Shown: positions 1-10,357 of the stretch, in pieces | How positions within the stretch are numbered: the stretch's first letter is position 1 | How the letters are laid out: each line of letters opens with the position of its first letter | Assembly: GCA_004335835.1 (NCBI GenBank) | Contig: RWJK01000819.1 | Span: 1 to 29,458, forward strand | Direction of reading: 5' to 3' | DNA: 29,458 nucleotides | DNA from: Scenedesmus sp. ARA3 | Lineage: Eukaryota > Chlorophyta > Chlorophyceae > Sphaeropleales > Scenedesmaceae | Notes under the pieces: generated by a model | Database searches by the model: none | Told to the model about the DNA's origin: nothing | What the model saw: only the letters and a program-made list of their open reading frames with translations | Position numbers and translations under genes: made by a program

Positions 1-905
1 CCACCCTCCCCCAGGAGTGCCCAGTCGGCACATACAACGAGGGCAAGAACCGCCTGCCCTGCCGCAGCTGCGGCACTGGCTGGACCACTGTCGCTGCTGG
101 CAAGACTGCTGCAACCCAGTGTGTCATCCAGGCCGGCTGGAAGATGGCTGCTGATGGCATCCCCGCCCCCTGCGACAAGGGCAGCTTCTCCATTGGGGGC
201 ACTGAGGGTGCACCCAACGCCACCTGCACTGCCTGCGCTACTGGCTACTCAACCCAGGAGGACGAGTCTACCAGCAATGATGAGTGCACTGTCTGCGCAC
301 CAGGCTTCGGTGGTACTGGCTGTGGGCAGTGCACCTGGGGCACCTTTGCTTCTGGCGGCGCCAAGGAGGGTGATGCCTGCGCTTCTTGCGCTGTTGGCTC
401 CACCTCCAAGAAGGGTGCCACGCAGTCCCAGCAGTGCTACTCCACCCTGATTGATGCCCGCAACGACGTGTTCAACCTGGCCGATGAGAATGCCTGGGCC
501 CCTGACAACACATCCGCCAATGCTGCCGCATGCGGTGACGTCTGCACTGGATCTGCAAATTGCGTGATGTACAAGTTTGTGAGCGCTGCTGGTGGCGGCG
601 GCCAGTGCAGCCTGCTGTCTGAGGCCAGCAACCCCACCCACACTGTTGGCTTCAAGATCGGCAATGGTGATGACTACTCTGTGTGGGGCCTGACCCAGGC
701 TGTGGGTGCTGCTCTTGCCAGCCCTGCCGTTGTTGCTGACGAGGCTGCCTGCAAGAATGCATGCAGTGCTGCGGCTGAGTGTGAGGTGTATGTGTTCAAG
801 TCAAGCGACAAGACATGCACTCTGACAAAGTCAGAGCTGGAGGAGGCATCCATCAGCATGTTCCATGTTGTGGGTGCCAAGCTGTACTCCGACCTGTACG
901 ATTGA
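1..905 (+). CDS. Cys-rich ephrin-receptor-like/PAN secreted protein, 3' end
   Basis: Open reading frame already running at the left edge (codons in phase from base 3) and ending at the TGA at 903-905, so this is the C-terminal ~300 residues of a longer protein. The first part has regularly spaced Cys/Gly/Thr motifs (for example CPVGTYNEG, CRSCGTGW, CTACATGYST, CTVCAPGFGG, CASCAVGSTS), the pattern of the Cys-rich ephrin-receptor-like (GCC2/GCC3) repeats of algal extracellular proteins. The C-terminal part has two stretches with PAN/Apple-like spacing (CGDVC..NCVMYKF..QCSLL and CKNAC..ECEVYVF..TCTLTK), usually disulphide-bonded ligand- or carbohydrate-binding modules. Inference: a secreted or cell-wall/cell-surface protein. 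No membrane segment is seen in the visible part and no intron within it. Coding sequence is GC-rich and low in CAG tracts compared with the introns further right. The family call is by motif pattern; the exact function is unknown. Confidence 0.75.
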   Translation, partial: TLPQECPVGTYNEGKNRLPCRSCGTGWTTVAAGKTAATQCVIQAGWKMAADGIPAPCDKGSFSIGGTEGAPNATCTACATGYSTQEDESTSNDECTVCAPGFGGTGCGQCTWGTFASGGAKEGDACASCAVGSTSKKGATQSQQCYSTLIDARNDVFNLADENAWAPDNTSANAAACGDVCTGSANCVMYKFVSAAGGGGQCSLLSEASNPTHTVGFKIGNGDDYSVWGLTQAVGAALASPAVVADEAACKNACSAAAECEVYVFKSSDKTCTLTKSELEEASISMFHVVGAKLYSDLYD

Positions 906-1768
906 AAATATATATCCCAGCTGATGCTGGAAGATGCAATATACCAATTTTTAACCAGCTGGTTACCGTGTGGTGTTCCTGAGTGGGATGTGCTGCAGTG
1001 CTTTGCTGCATGCACTTGCCCAGGAATGTTCTTCATCGTTCATCTCCTTTGCTACTTTTTGATATTCAGAGTTCATGCTTTAGACCAGGCCTACATCGTA
1101 TTGGTTTGCCTTTGCTTGCTTCTGTTGTCGACCAGCACAGTCACCCATACCACTTGCATACATGCCTTTTCTTGGGCTCTGTTGTCGAGTGAATACTTCA
1201 AGCACATGCCATTGTGCTCTTCAATACTCTTTTCAGGCACATAACACATCACAGCCTGCGGTATAGGGTCAGTGTTGTGATCATAACACAAAGTTGTTTT
1301 CTCCGCAGACTTTCAGCAGCACGACACAAAATGTTGGGACATTATTGCTGCAGCGCTACTGCTGCCGCCACTCATGCGTTTCCTTTGCCCCCATTACTTG
1401 CAGTGCTCCGTCTTTGTATTAGCAGCAATCTGCTGCCGGCTCTGGCTGCGATGCCAGCATGTTCATGTTCAGGCTGTGCTTGAGTAGCTGATCATGCTAG
1501 AAGCCAGCAGTATCAGGTGTCTTTATCAGCCAGCAGGTGTCATGCCCTGCAACACCTTGCTCAGGGATTTGTTTATTGTACCCTTTGCGGTACATCTCTG
1601 CCTGCCAGTGCTGCTGCAGCTTCGCCTGAAGCAGTGCTGTTATTTCGGCAACTGCGTGATAGTTGCCGGCAGGCAGCCAGCCATTGGCGCTGGCATGGAA
1701 GATCACGCTACATGCAGTGCTCCCTTACTGTATTGGATTATGCCTTTGCTTTCCCTATAAACATGTAA
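906..1768 (+). other. Probable 3'UTR of the Cys-rich protein gene
   Basis: No coding sequence is convincing here; composition drops in GC right after the stop codon. The first TGTAA on the plus strand lies at 1764-1768, which would give a long 3'UTR of about 860 bases, a length common in chlorophycean genes. The short open frames in this stretch have no recognisable product. Confidence 0.5.
1764..1768 (+). terminator. TGTAA polyadenylation signal
   Basis: TGTAA is the usual green-algal poly(A) signal. This is the first plus-strand copy after the stop at 905. A second one is embedded at 1854-1858 in the 33-bp repeat. Confidence 0.4.
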
Positions 1769-1853
1769 CTTACTGGCATGACGCGGTATGATATGCATAC
1801 ATCGTTCATACATGAAGGATCAGCAAGCACATGACATCACTGGCAGTGCAGGT

Positions 1854-1886
1854 TGTAAAGATGGACAGTCTAGCATGAAAAATGCA
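1854..1886 (+). repeat. 33-bp dispersed element, copy 1
   Basis: Begins TGTAAAG, carries the core GATGGACAGTCTAGCATGAA and ends TGCA. It matches copy 2 at 16074-16106 at all but one base and shares the 24-base core exactly with copy 3 at 19918-19950. Flanked by AGGTTGT at 1850-1856 (overlapping the element's first three bases) and again at 1888-1894. Lies in the region downstream of the first gene. Confidence 0.85.
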
Positions 1887-3102
1887 AAGGTTGTGTTGTC
1901 GCAGCCTCAGCTAGGAGCAACCGAGGCAGCAGCATGCCAGCTTTTGACAAAGGAGCAAAAACATGTACTTGCCTCGGTCACTGCAGGCTGCCCACACCCA
2001 CACTGATCTTGCTACAACAGCAACCATGGTGTGGCACACACCATATGTCATGGCTGATACCCAGTTAACCCCAGGGCACTTAACTTTGAACCCTGGTGTT
2101 TTGACAGGCATTGTTTTCCTGTGCAGATGCCAGCGCGGCAGTGGCTGCTGCTGCGTAGAGCTTGCTACTAGCTTGGGCCTAGCAGTGCAGCTGGTGGCAG
2201 TACTGCGGCCAGTAGCTGCTAGTAGCCTACTAGGCTGAGCCGCAACTGATCTGATGCAGTCTGCAGCGCATGAGGCATGTGGGGCTAGGGCTTTGCTTCG
2301 CTACAACCACACAGCAGCAGCAACAGCTGATGGTCAGCTCTGACGCTACCAGAGCATTGGAGCTTGCTTGGTCCAGCAAACCCTGCAGGTTGCTGGGCAG
2401 CCAACATACCCTACAGCAGCCTTGCTGCTGCTGCTGCTTCTGCTGCTGCTGCTGACTCATCAGCCAATAGAAGCCAGGTGATTCATGGCTGACTTCAGGA
2501 GCGTTGGGCTACAATAGGCTAGGTGAACTGGAGATGTGATCGTGAAATGTGCCTCTTTCAAGCTGACTGTGTGCGGGACAGCGGTTGCTAGGTCAGGCAA
2601 GTCTGTAGCATCCTGCCTAGGGTGCCATGCTTGCTTACCTGGACTTGGTGCTGTTCTGGTGACCTGTGCTGGGCAAGGAAGCCTTCGCATGCGACAAGTT
2701 CGAAGCCTTAATGGGTGCATTGTCTTAAAGCTGCTGGAGATCTCGTGCCACAAAACACACTGTGCCATTGTAGTCAGCCCGTACGAAACCACCCACAGGC
2801 AGGGCCCAGGTTTCGAGTGACACCTCGACTAGGGCACATAGGAAGATTAAAGTGAAGGTATTGGTTCACCGTACGCAATTGGCGGGTGGTGGTTGTGTTG
2901 AAGCTGGGTTTGTTACTTGTTGCTCACGAGTGAACACGAGGGCAGTAGGCTCTACCGATGCTGGCGCATACCGCACCCGCCGCTTATACCCGTCGTCCAG
3001 GACTGTTCAGTGTAGCTACCTTGATTGTTGATCACAACACCCTTGCGCCACTTTTGCTCACACTACAATAGAAGCTCCGACTCTCGCACGCTGTCGCATG
3101 CA
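1887..3102. other. Intergenic region, no gene seen
   Basis: About 1.2 kb without a supportable coding region. Contains an imperfect inverted repeat near 2065-2101 (AACCCCAGGG ... CCCTGGTGTT), a CTG run near 2423-2455, and a hairpin-like stretch near 2909-2940. The promoter and 5'UTR of the U-box gene must lie in the last few hundred bases, but no TATA box is evident. An ATG at 3098, five bases before the proposed start and out of frame with it, opens a short overlapping upstream frame. Confidence 0.4.
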
Positions 3103-5373
3103 ATGTCGGGGTCCGAGTGTCCAAGCATCGCTGACAACTTAGCTTTGACAATAGCAAGCAGTGGTAGCCGTGGGCCAAGGCTGCCTGTACCAGTTCTTGC
3201 AGCAGCAGCGTACAGCACTGCTGGCAGAGGCCTGCTCAAGCGTGGCTTGAAAGCATGGGGGCTCAGTGCTGGCTCAAACTGGGGAGTTAGTGCTGCAGTG
3301 CTGGCAGCTGGAGCTGTCAACGTGGCTGTGCTGGGCTACATCGCTCACAAGCTCTACAGGAACTGCGTTGTACAGTTGGAGACGTACCAGCAGCTCAAGT
3401 CCAGCCATGAAAGGTGCTGGCAGCTAGCCACACAGGTAAGCAGAACTCAACCATGAACAACATAGCTGCAGCTGAGATCGAGCTGCAACACCGCATGGCA
3501 GCAGTTGGTGCTTGACCAGTACCGGACAAGTACTCCTCACATGTGCATTAGCCACATGGCTGTAGAAGCCACACATGGACATGTGCTCTATTCAGCACCA
3601 CTCAGTTCGCTTGCATCATCATGCATCACTGCCAGCAGCACCACCACACATGGCTGCGTGGCCAGCACACCACCAGCTGCCTTTCCTGCAGGCAATGCCC
3701 TCTGCCGCACCCCTCTTCTGTGTCTCCACATCACATCTGCTGCTGCTGCACGGCCTCTGCACTTGTTGTTCCTGCAGGGCGCCGAGGCTGCAGGAGAGGT
3801 GCCTGCAGACCTTGGGGAGCCAGACGAGCATGGCGTCTACACACACAGCGGCGCAACAGGCACCATCTACTTCAGGCAGTGCCAGCACTGCGGCAGCGGC
3901 GGCATCAGCAGCTGGGAGTTCAGCACAGACAGGGCCTTCTGGATCCCTGCCTGCCACGTGAGTGCTTGTGCAGCAGCAGCAGCAGCTGCTGCTGCGATAG
4001 ACAGTCGCAGCTGCGAGCGCAGCAGCGGTAGATGCCGGCGTGCTTAGCCATGTTGCCGGTCCTGTGCTACTGCCCTGCAGCCCCAGCAGTCGCAGGATGG
4101 TGTTCTTTTGTAGCACTGCTTGTGTAGGTATAGCCAAGAGAGCCGCTGTTGTTCTAGAAGGTTCGACAGTTGTTGCACCTGCTCATGCAGCAGTCGCTCG
4201 CTCCGCTACAGCCTCACAAGCAGTGCTACAGAAGCAGCAGCTGCGCAAATTGTGACTTGCTCGGGCAACTGTCGCCCACTCGGCTACAGCCACACCAGCA
4301 GCGCACCGCCTGCACGCCTCAGCTCGCCACAACATGCCTCCTACAGCAAGCGCTGTGCCTGCTGCTCAAACGCCCTGCACGCGTGCTTTACATGTCCTGC
4401 TCCTGATCTCTCGCTGCTGCAGGCCGACTCGCTGTGGTATGCGCCGGATGGCTCGCCCAGCAGCGCCGACAAGCTGCTCATTCAGCGCCTGGAGGTGGAG
4501 GCGCAGCTGACGGCGCGCCAGGGGCGGTGCGCCAGCGCCAGCTGCGGCGGCGCCGCGGAGCTGCCGCCGCTGGACCTGCCTGCTGCTGCTGCAGCAGCTG
4601 GGGATGGCGTGGGTGGTGTGGCGCTGAGCCAGGTGCCGCCCGCGTTCCTGTGCCCGATCAGCATGCAGGTGCGCTGCGTGGTGGGGTGTGTGGTGTCATG
4701 TGTAGCAAGGGGCGGGATGCGGCACAGTAGATGGCTGCAGCGCAGCGCGGGGCACAGCAGCTCAGCATGGTCACCTAAAGTGGCGCAGCAGTGGACAGGA
4801 ACCAAGGTGTGAGTGGGCAGCAGCAGCAGGCAAGTGCACAATGGTGCCAGTGGCTGGCGTCACCTGCATGTCCTGTGAGCAACCAATCTACTGCCTTGCT
4901 GCCTTCCCTTTGCTGCCTTCGACTGCCTTGTTTGTTGCAGATCATGACGCAGCCAGTGGTGACGCCCTCCTGCGGTAGCGACAAAGCGTGTTTGTGCCTT
5001 GTGCTGCCCGCCTGTTCTTCGAGCAACCAACATGACTGCGTTGCTGCCCGTGCTTGTCTTCAATTTGCAGATCATGACGCAGCCGGTGGTGACGCCCTCC
5101 GGCGGCTCCTTCAACCGCCCCGCGCTGATGGAGTGGATCAGGCAGCACCACACCGACCCCGTGTCAGGCGCGCCGCTGCGCAGCGACCAGGTCTTCCCCA
5201 ACCTGGCCATGCGCGACATGATCCATGAGTGGGCCAGCAGCACCAGCGACGACACAGCAGCAATGAGGGGTCGGGGCCAGCGGCGTGGCCGCGCGGCGGC
5301 AGTGGATTCGGCCAGCAGCAGTAGGGCCAGCAGCCCGTTCAAGGGCGGCCGGGACGCGCTGTACACTGTTTGA
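3103..5373 (+). CDS. U-box E3 ubiquitin-protein ligase with N-terminal membrane segment
   Basis: Four exons: 3103-3435, 3778-3957, 4423-4668, 5071-5373 (stop TGA). All three introns are phase 0 with GT-AG ends; the product is 353 residues. The C-terminal part (residues ~243-310) is a U-box: PPAFLCPISMQ, then IMTQPVVTPSGGSFNR, then ALMEWIRQHHTDPVSG and VFPNLAMRDMIHEW, with the typical LCPI start, the PV..P.G..F loop and the DPVSG segment. U-box proteins recruit an E2 enzyme and transfer ubiquitin without zinc. Residues ~60-81 (WGVSAAVLAAGAVNVAVLGY) form a likely transmembrane helix followed by a charged, possibly coiled segment, so the ligase may be membrane-anchored. Exon 2 has a lone CxxC (CQHC). 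The tail after the U-box is Arg/Ser-rich and ends in ALYTV. The intron that splits the U-box carries a decoy copy of the exon 4 start. The ATG at 3103 is the first that reads into exon 1 in frame. The U-box call is firm; the substrate is unknown. Confidence 0.85.
4941..4976 (+). repeat. Decoy copy of the U-box exon 4 acceptor edge
   Basis: TTTGTTGCAG is followed by a near-identical copy of the first ~32 bases of exon 4 (ATCATGACGCAGCCAGTGGT...), 130 bases before the real one at 5071. The upstream intron sequence is duplicated too (GAGCAACCAA at 4877 and 5021). Using this acceptor would shift the frame, because 130 is not a multiple of 3, and loses the U-box core after about ten codons. Confidence 0.85.
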
Positions 5374-8300
5374 GGGGCACTGGGTGTGCGAGAGGAGGGC
5401 GGGTGCGCGGGCATTTGTTTGAGCGCAGCTTTGGGGGGGCAGGCCTTCCTGTGCAAGAGGTGGACTGCTGCTGGTTGTGTGACCTACATGGTGGTTCCTT
5501 TGGCATACAAGGGATGACATACAGCTGGCGTCGTGTGAGGTGCAGCGTTTGTCGTCAGCAGCTGTTGGGAGAGGATCGGTCCTGGTGGCGGTTGTCTAGA
5601 GCGCTTTGATGGCTGGTGCTGGTAGTGCTGCAGCGGCAGCGGCAGCAGCAGCACACATGCGTACGTGCGGATGCTGTGTTTTTGGACGCATGTCGGCTTG
5701 GCTCTATGTGTGCTTGCAACAGCAGCTCGTGTCGCTTGATGGGGGCGAGTGGCTGCTGTTGGGTTGGCGCTGGCGCAAGCTGTTTCTGCTGTACATGCAC
5801 GTATCAAGCCGATCGCTGCCTCAGGCGCATGCTTTGCTGCTGCGTGCTGGGCTATTTTGCAGTCACCTGCATACGCCCGCCGAGGGAGCTGACTGCCTGA
5901 CATGCCCATCGTTGTTTGGAACACTTATTGCGCTTGTGCCAAGCGCCCAGCGCTGTACCAGCGCTGTACCATACTAGCTGCTTTGTGACTCATGTGGGCG
6001 TGGTTGACTAGTTGTCTGTCTGACGTTTTGGAGATGGGTGTACAGGGCAGGGCTGTGTGCAAGCTGCAGGTGTGCGGGTTCTATTTTTGGCTGAACACGC
6101 AGGCTGGCGCGCATGCTCTGTGTGTGCGCTTGTGCATGACCTTGCATGCATCACTGCCCCTGTTGTGCCCCACACGTTACAGACAGCTTCCCTGTACCCA
6201 GGGAGCATACGAATGACCGAGTGCCGTGCTACGCACAACACAATGCTACACATGCTTGTGTTGTTTACTTGTGATGCACAAGTGAACGAGGGGTTTCCTG
6301 TTTGGGGTGGAGTGGGTTGCTGGGAGAGCATGGTGCCAGTGCGCGTGTGGCTGTAGGATAGGCCGGGTGTGTTTTGTCAGCAGTGACTAACTAGACAGAC
6401 TTGCTGCGCACTGGAAACACCATTTTTTGTGTGGGAGGTGGCGCTAGCTGCTCAACATGATAGCGCGCGCCCCTGTTTACAGTTGACTGCAGCGCGCACG
6501 GTTTGAGCAGCAGTGCATTTTATGTTGTGCGGCGGCTCACTCAAGGTGGATGCCTCATTTGAGCTGCTGGTTGCGCAGTAATCATCTGCACTGGCGCCGC
6601 ACACAAGCTGCGCTGTATGCATGTGCGGCTGTGGTTGTTGAGAACAGGCAACATGCCGCATGCTGCGGCAAGCGACGGTGGATGCGCGACTCAAAGGGCA
6701 GCAGCAGATAACGGCCCATGCATGCTTGCACGGCTGAAGGTGCTGTGGAGGAAGGAACGGTTGCTGTTGTCAGTCACAGGCGGCTGATGTGCTTGCAATC
6801 TGCAGGCACATTTACGCTTGCTTGTGGCCATCTTGTGTTTGTGCTGTTGCTTGGATAATCGTGTGCAGCAGTTTGCTCATTGGCAATGTGCCTCTATGTG
6901 AACGGCAAGGGCATGCAAGCAGCATACACATTGCTGCTATGCATACAAATTTCATGTATTGATTCGGCACTTCATAATGTGCTGAGCTGCAGCAGCCTTG
7001 AACCGTGCATATTGTTACACATATGACATGCAAAGATGTGACATGCAGGAGGCAATGTTTACTTGACCAGGGGCCTACTACGTTGCCTTGTTGCGACAGA
7101 ATGCAAGAGAAGAGAACAGCTGCAGCCGCTGTGCAGGTGTGATCTGGCGCTGCAGTCATACTGGTGCCCAGCAAGCAGGCACCATGCATGTTGACTAGGG
7201 ATATCTGCCGCATCAGACCAGTGCATTGTGCTGCTGCTGTTGCATGCATCCATGCAGCGCTGCAAGGGGCTGGGCATGCTAGATGTTGTTGCATGATGCA
7301 TATATGCAGGTGGTTTGGCTATCCACAGGTCTTCTTTGCTGCTTTGGCCAGTGTTGCCATGCTGCGGACGTTCCTTTGCATGCTGCGGCTGTCATTGGCT
7401 TACTGGCTTTTGTTTTTTGTTTTCTGTGGAGCTCCCTGGCCTGCTACAATTTCGTATTTCATTTGCGCAAAGCAGCGCCTTGTCTTCTCGCGCATTGTCA
7501 GGCACTTTGACTACACTGTGCTCTCTTCTGGGGGCAGCAGTGACTCCTGGTGCCTGTTTTGCTCATTTGTTGTTGAACTTGTGGCTGTCTTCAGCCTCAG
7601 TGTGTGATCATGTACATCATGCCATATGACTTGCTGCATATTGACACAGATGTTGCCTACGGCGCGTGCTTGATCAGAAATCAGCACGTTTGTTGGTTGC
7701 GTTGGTGCCCCGCTTTGCTTGCAGCTGCCGCACTGCATCAGGCAGGTGTGGATGGCAGCAAGCGGCATCACCACAGCTGTGGATCAGCATTCACCAGCAG
7801 CTTGGTGCTTTGAAGGCCGATGTGCCACTGCAGCAGCCTGTCTCCGAGACGGTTGCATGCCTAACACGCAAGCTGCAAGCTCACTGTCTGAGGTGCTGTG
7901 AAGTCAACAGTTTGATCTCAGTTGTCATTTCCTTCAGCCTGGAAGCGGTTGGTTGCTGCCCTGTTGGTGGTGGTGATGTGGTTGTTAGTGCGCCACATGC
8001 TCGACTGCTGACAGCTGATGCCACAAATGTGCGCTTGATGGAGGCCTTCCATGTGTTATACCTGCTGGCCAAGGATTGTTGACAATGATTCAAGCGCGGC
8101 GCTGGCCTTATTCCATGGCTGGTGCTGGACTGCATGTGAAACGTTGGTGGTTGACTGCATGATGGCTACCACAGCAAGATTGATCCTTCGCTGCAAGGAA
8201 GCAACTCATGAGTAACTGGCACCTTCATGTTGTGTTAGACGTATTCAATACCAAGCGGCTTGGCACCAAGGTCCATGACTAGTAACCCAGCGCAATCCTG

Positions 8301-9422
8301 TGGTGATCACAGCAGCATTGGCAGAACTCCAGGTGGCAGGCAAATAAAGATGCAACTGCAGGAGCAGGGCAATGCCTGCTACCTCGTTGCAGAGGCTGAG
8401 AGGTGGCATCTCACATGCAGGTTTGGGTGCACATTTGTGCACATGATGCAGTGACAACACCACAGTACAGCGGTATTGCAACAGCGCAACAATGTTGCTG
8501 CTGCAAAAAGGACGGGAGCCTACAGAGGATAAGCGTCCAGGAATGAACACCACAATGTTGACACAATCGCACAAAGAACATAGCAACCTTGCACTATTAG
8601 TGCAGGTGAACGGCCAGTGCAGGTAAACGAATATCATGCACACAGCGCGTGTGGTGTGCTTGCATTCCACCAAAGAAAGGAACTATCAAGACATACTAGG
8701 AGGCCAACAACAGTAAATGCCATGCACAGCTGCATAGGTGAAGAGTGGCGTCCGCAGCTGACAATGTGCTGGCACATGTGCACCCCAAAAACTCCCGCTG
8801 CAGGCTGCAGCACCACTTATGACGGCACAAGTGTATTCAGCAGACTCAGCTGCTTCAGCAATATCGTTGCTACATGTAGGACCTTGGTACTATAATGATT
8901 CCAAAGAATCAGATGTGGTGATCATGACACATGCCGATCGTGGCAACAGTTGTGCTTATGCAGCTCTGCTGCCATGACGCGTTGGCGCATATGTGTGAAA
9001 CAGATCACCCCATCCACGCAAGCAAGCCACAGGCAGTGCTACAACGCGGCACCTGCTGTCCATTTGCAGGGCCACCAGCTTGGCCAAAACATTGCCAGCA
9101 GCTTCACACATGTATTCACAGCGCCGGAGTGTGAGTCATCATCACAACACAGTTGCGCACACACGCTGCAGCAGGCACAGGATACCCTGGCAGCACCAGT
9201 CCCAGCCGCTTCATCACCACGTCAACAACAAGCCCAGCCGGCACACCAGCATCCTCCCTTTAACCTCTGTGGGCGCGGTGGCAAAACATCAGGCTGACAT
9301 CCTGCAGGCAGGGTCAGCGAGGCAGCAGCCACGACAAGTCAGAACACTGCACATGATGTGCCTTGTGTGACGCACCAATGGTGAGTGGTTATAAACTGAT
9401 CTGATCAGTTCCTGCAATCTCT
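5374..9422. other. Long region without a supportable gene
   Basis: Presumably begins with the 3'UTR of the U-box gene, but I see no plus-strand TGTAA in the following kilobases. Many open frames on both strands are short, Cys/Ala/Leu-rich and frame-shuffled CAG/CTG sequence with no recognisable motif. Two weak candidates: 7666-8082 (+), an open frame ending HVLYLLAKDC, and a 58-base exon-like piece at about 9071-9128 (+) with a good acceptor (CCATTTGCAG) and donor (GTGAGTCATC). Neither can be joined to a gene. Also present: a direct repeat CAGCGCTGTAC twice near 5948-5969 and a short hairpin at 6264-6286 (ACTTGTG ATG CACAAGT). Confidence 0.35.
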
Positions 9423-10047
9423 TCACAACTGCAGTTTCCTGCAAGTGCAACATGGCATGTGCTGACACAGCTCAACGCACTGGGTGCTGCATGTGCTGCA
9501 TGTGCTGTGAGCAGCAGTGACCAATCAGCCTGCAGCTGCACCCTGCCCCTCTCACCAGCAGCTCTCGGCAGAGACGTCCAGGCCTGAGAACTTGACAGGC
9601 TTGGCCTTGGTCAGGGCTGCCTTGGCTTCGGCAGCCGCGACCTTCACGGTCCTGCAGGGTCAGCAGCACATGAAGGCGGGCAGTCGGTCACGTCAAGGTG
9701 AGCGGGAGCGAGCACAGCAGGACATCTAGGCTCCAGAACAAATGGAATTAAAACATGATATTGTGAGGCACTAATAAACAGGCAACGCTGTTCCGGCAAG
9801 CGACTGCCACTTCCGACACGGGAGCTACGTGACTCTGGCGCTGCACAACCTCTCCCCGACCAGGAAGCGTTGCCGATGAAACCATGTTAACATGATTTCT
9901 TTCAAGAATTAACCGGGACGTGAAGAATTGTACGCTACAGGCTGCACAGCTTTGAACCTGCTGCTGAGCAGACATCAATCACCTGACGATGGTGGGCTCG
10001 GCCTTGCGCACGGCCTTTGCAACCTCAGATGCTGCCTTTCCGGACAT
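9423..10047 (-). CDS. Small basic Ala/Lys-rich protein (54-58 aa)
   Basis: Minus-strand gene. Exon 1 is 10047-9983 (ATG to GTCAG, donor GTGATT); exon 2 starts at 9651 after CTGACCCTGCAG. The phase 2 junction rejoins cleanly (AG|G). The product begins MSGKAASEVAKAVRKAEPTI and continues with a helical Ala/Lys stretch and KPVKFSGLDVSAESCW. If exon 2 is read through, it stops at 9552-9554 (54 aa). If the donor GTGAGAGG is used after 9556, a short exon 9438-9423 adds KLQL and a stop (58 aa). The coding signal is strong for its size (codon choice GCC/AAG/GTC) although the protein is too short for a normal ORF screen. I do not recognise it; composition suggests a small amphipathic helical subunit, possibly organellar, but that is a guess. 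A TATA box and an upstream ORF precede it. It is divergent from the gene at 10358. Confidence 0.6.
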
Positions 10048-10114
10048 GTTGCAGGCTTTGAAATACGGAACGTGGACCGAAGTGAGCTGGTCAAACGTAT
10101 GTCAGTGGACAGAA

Positions 10115-10138
10115 TTAGCCAGGCAAGAGGCAAAACAT
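10115..10138 (-). promoter_or_regulatory. Upstream ORF in the 5' leader of the small basic protein
   Basis: In the leader between the TATA box (10175-10184) and the main ATG (10047), an ATG at 10138 opens an 8-codon frame (MFCLLPG, then stop at 10115-10117). If transcription starts about 30 bases after the TATA box, this uORF is in the mRNA and could repress translation. Confidence 0.4.
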
Positions 10139-10174
10139 ACAGCACGAAGTTGTCTGACAGAGACGTCGTGCGAC

Positions 10175-10184
10175 TATTTATATA
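10175..10184 (-). promoter_or_regulatory. TATA box of the small basic protein gene
   Basis: Read on the minus strand this is TATATAAATA, preceded by a GC-rich CCCC stretch. It sits 128 bases before the minus-strand ATG at 10047, a reasonable position for a start site near 10150. It is the clearest core promoter in the window and lies in the 310-bp divergent gap shared with the plus-strand gene at 10358. Confidence 0.6.
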
Positions 10185-10357
10185 GGGGGAGTGCCGTGCG
10201 CTGACAACAGCTTAGGGCGCAATGACATGACAAGTGACCGATGACTAATCCTGTGTTGAGGCCTCCCTTCAGCTTCACGGTGAATTGAACCCCTCCGCTT
10301 CAGACATTCGTTTAATTCTGCTTCACCATAACACCAGCAACGCCGTACTCATGCGTC

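Noticed and set aside
249..664. Minus-strand open frames opposite the Cys-rich gene
   Set aside because: Shadows of the GC-rich coding frame; the plus-strand frame has the Cys motif periodicity.
3505..4137. Long open frames on both strands across the U-box gene introns
   Set aside because: They run through splice sites and repeat-derived sequence; only the piece 3778-3957 continues the U-box protein in phase.
7164..7629. Hydrophobic open frames near 7200-7600 as a membrane protein
   Set aside because: Three overlapping frames look equally hydrophobic because the DNA is TTT/CTG-rich; no splice support and no family motif.
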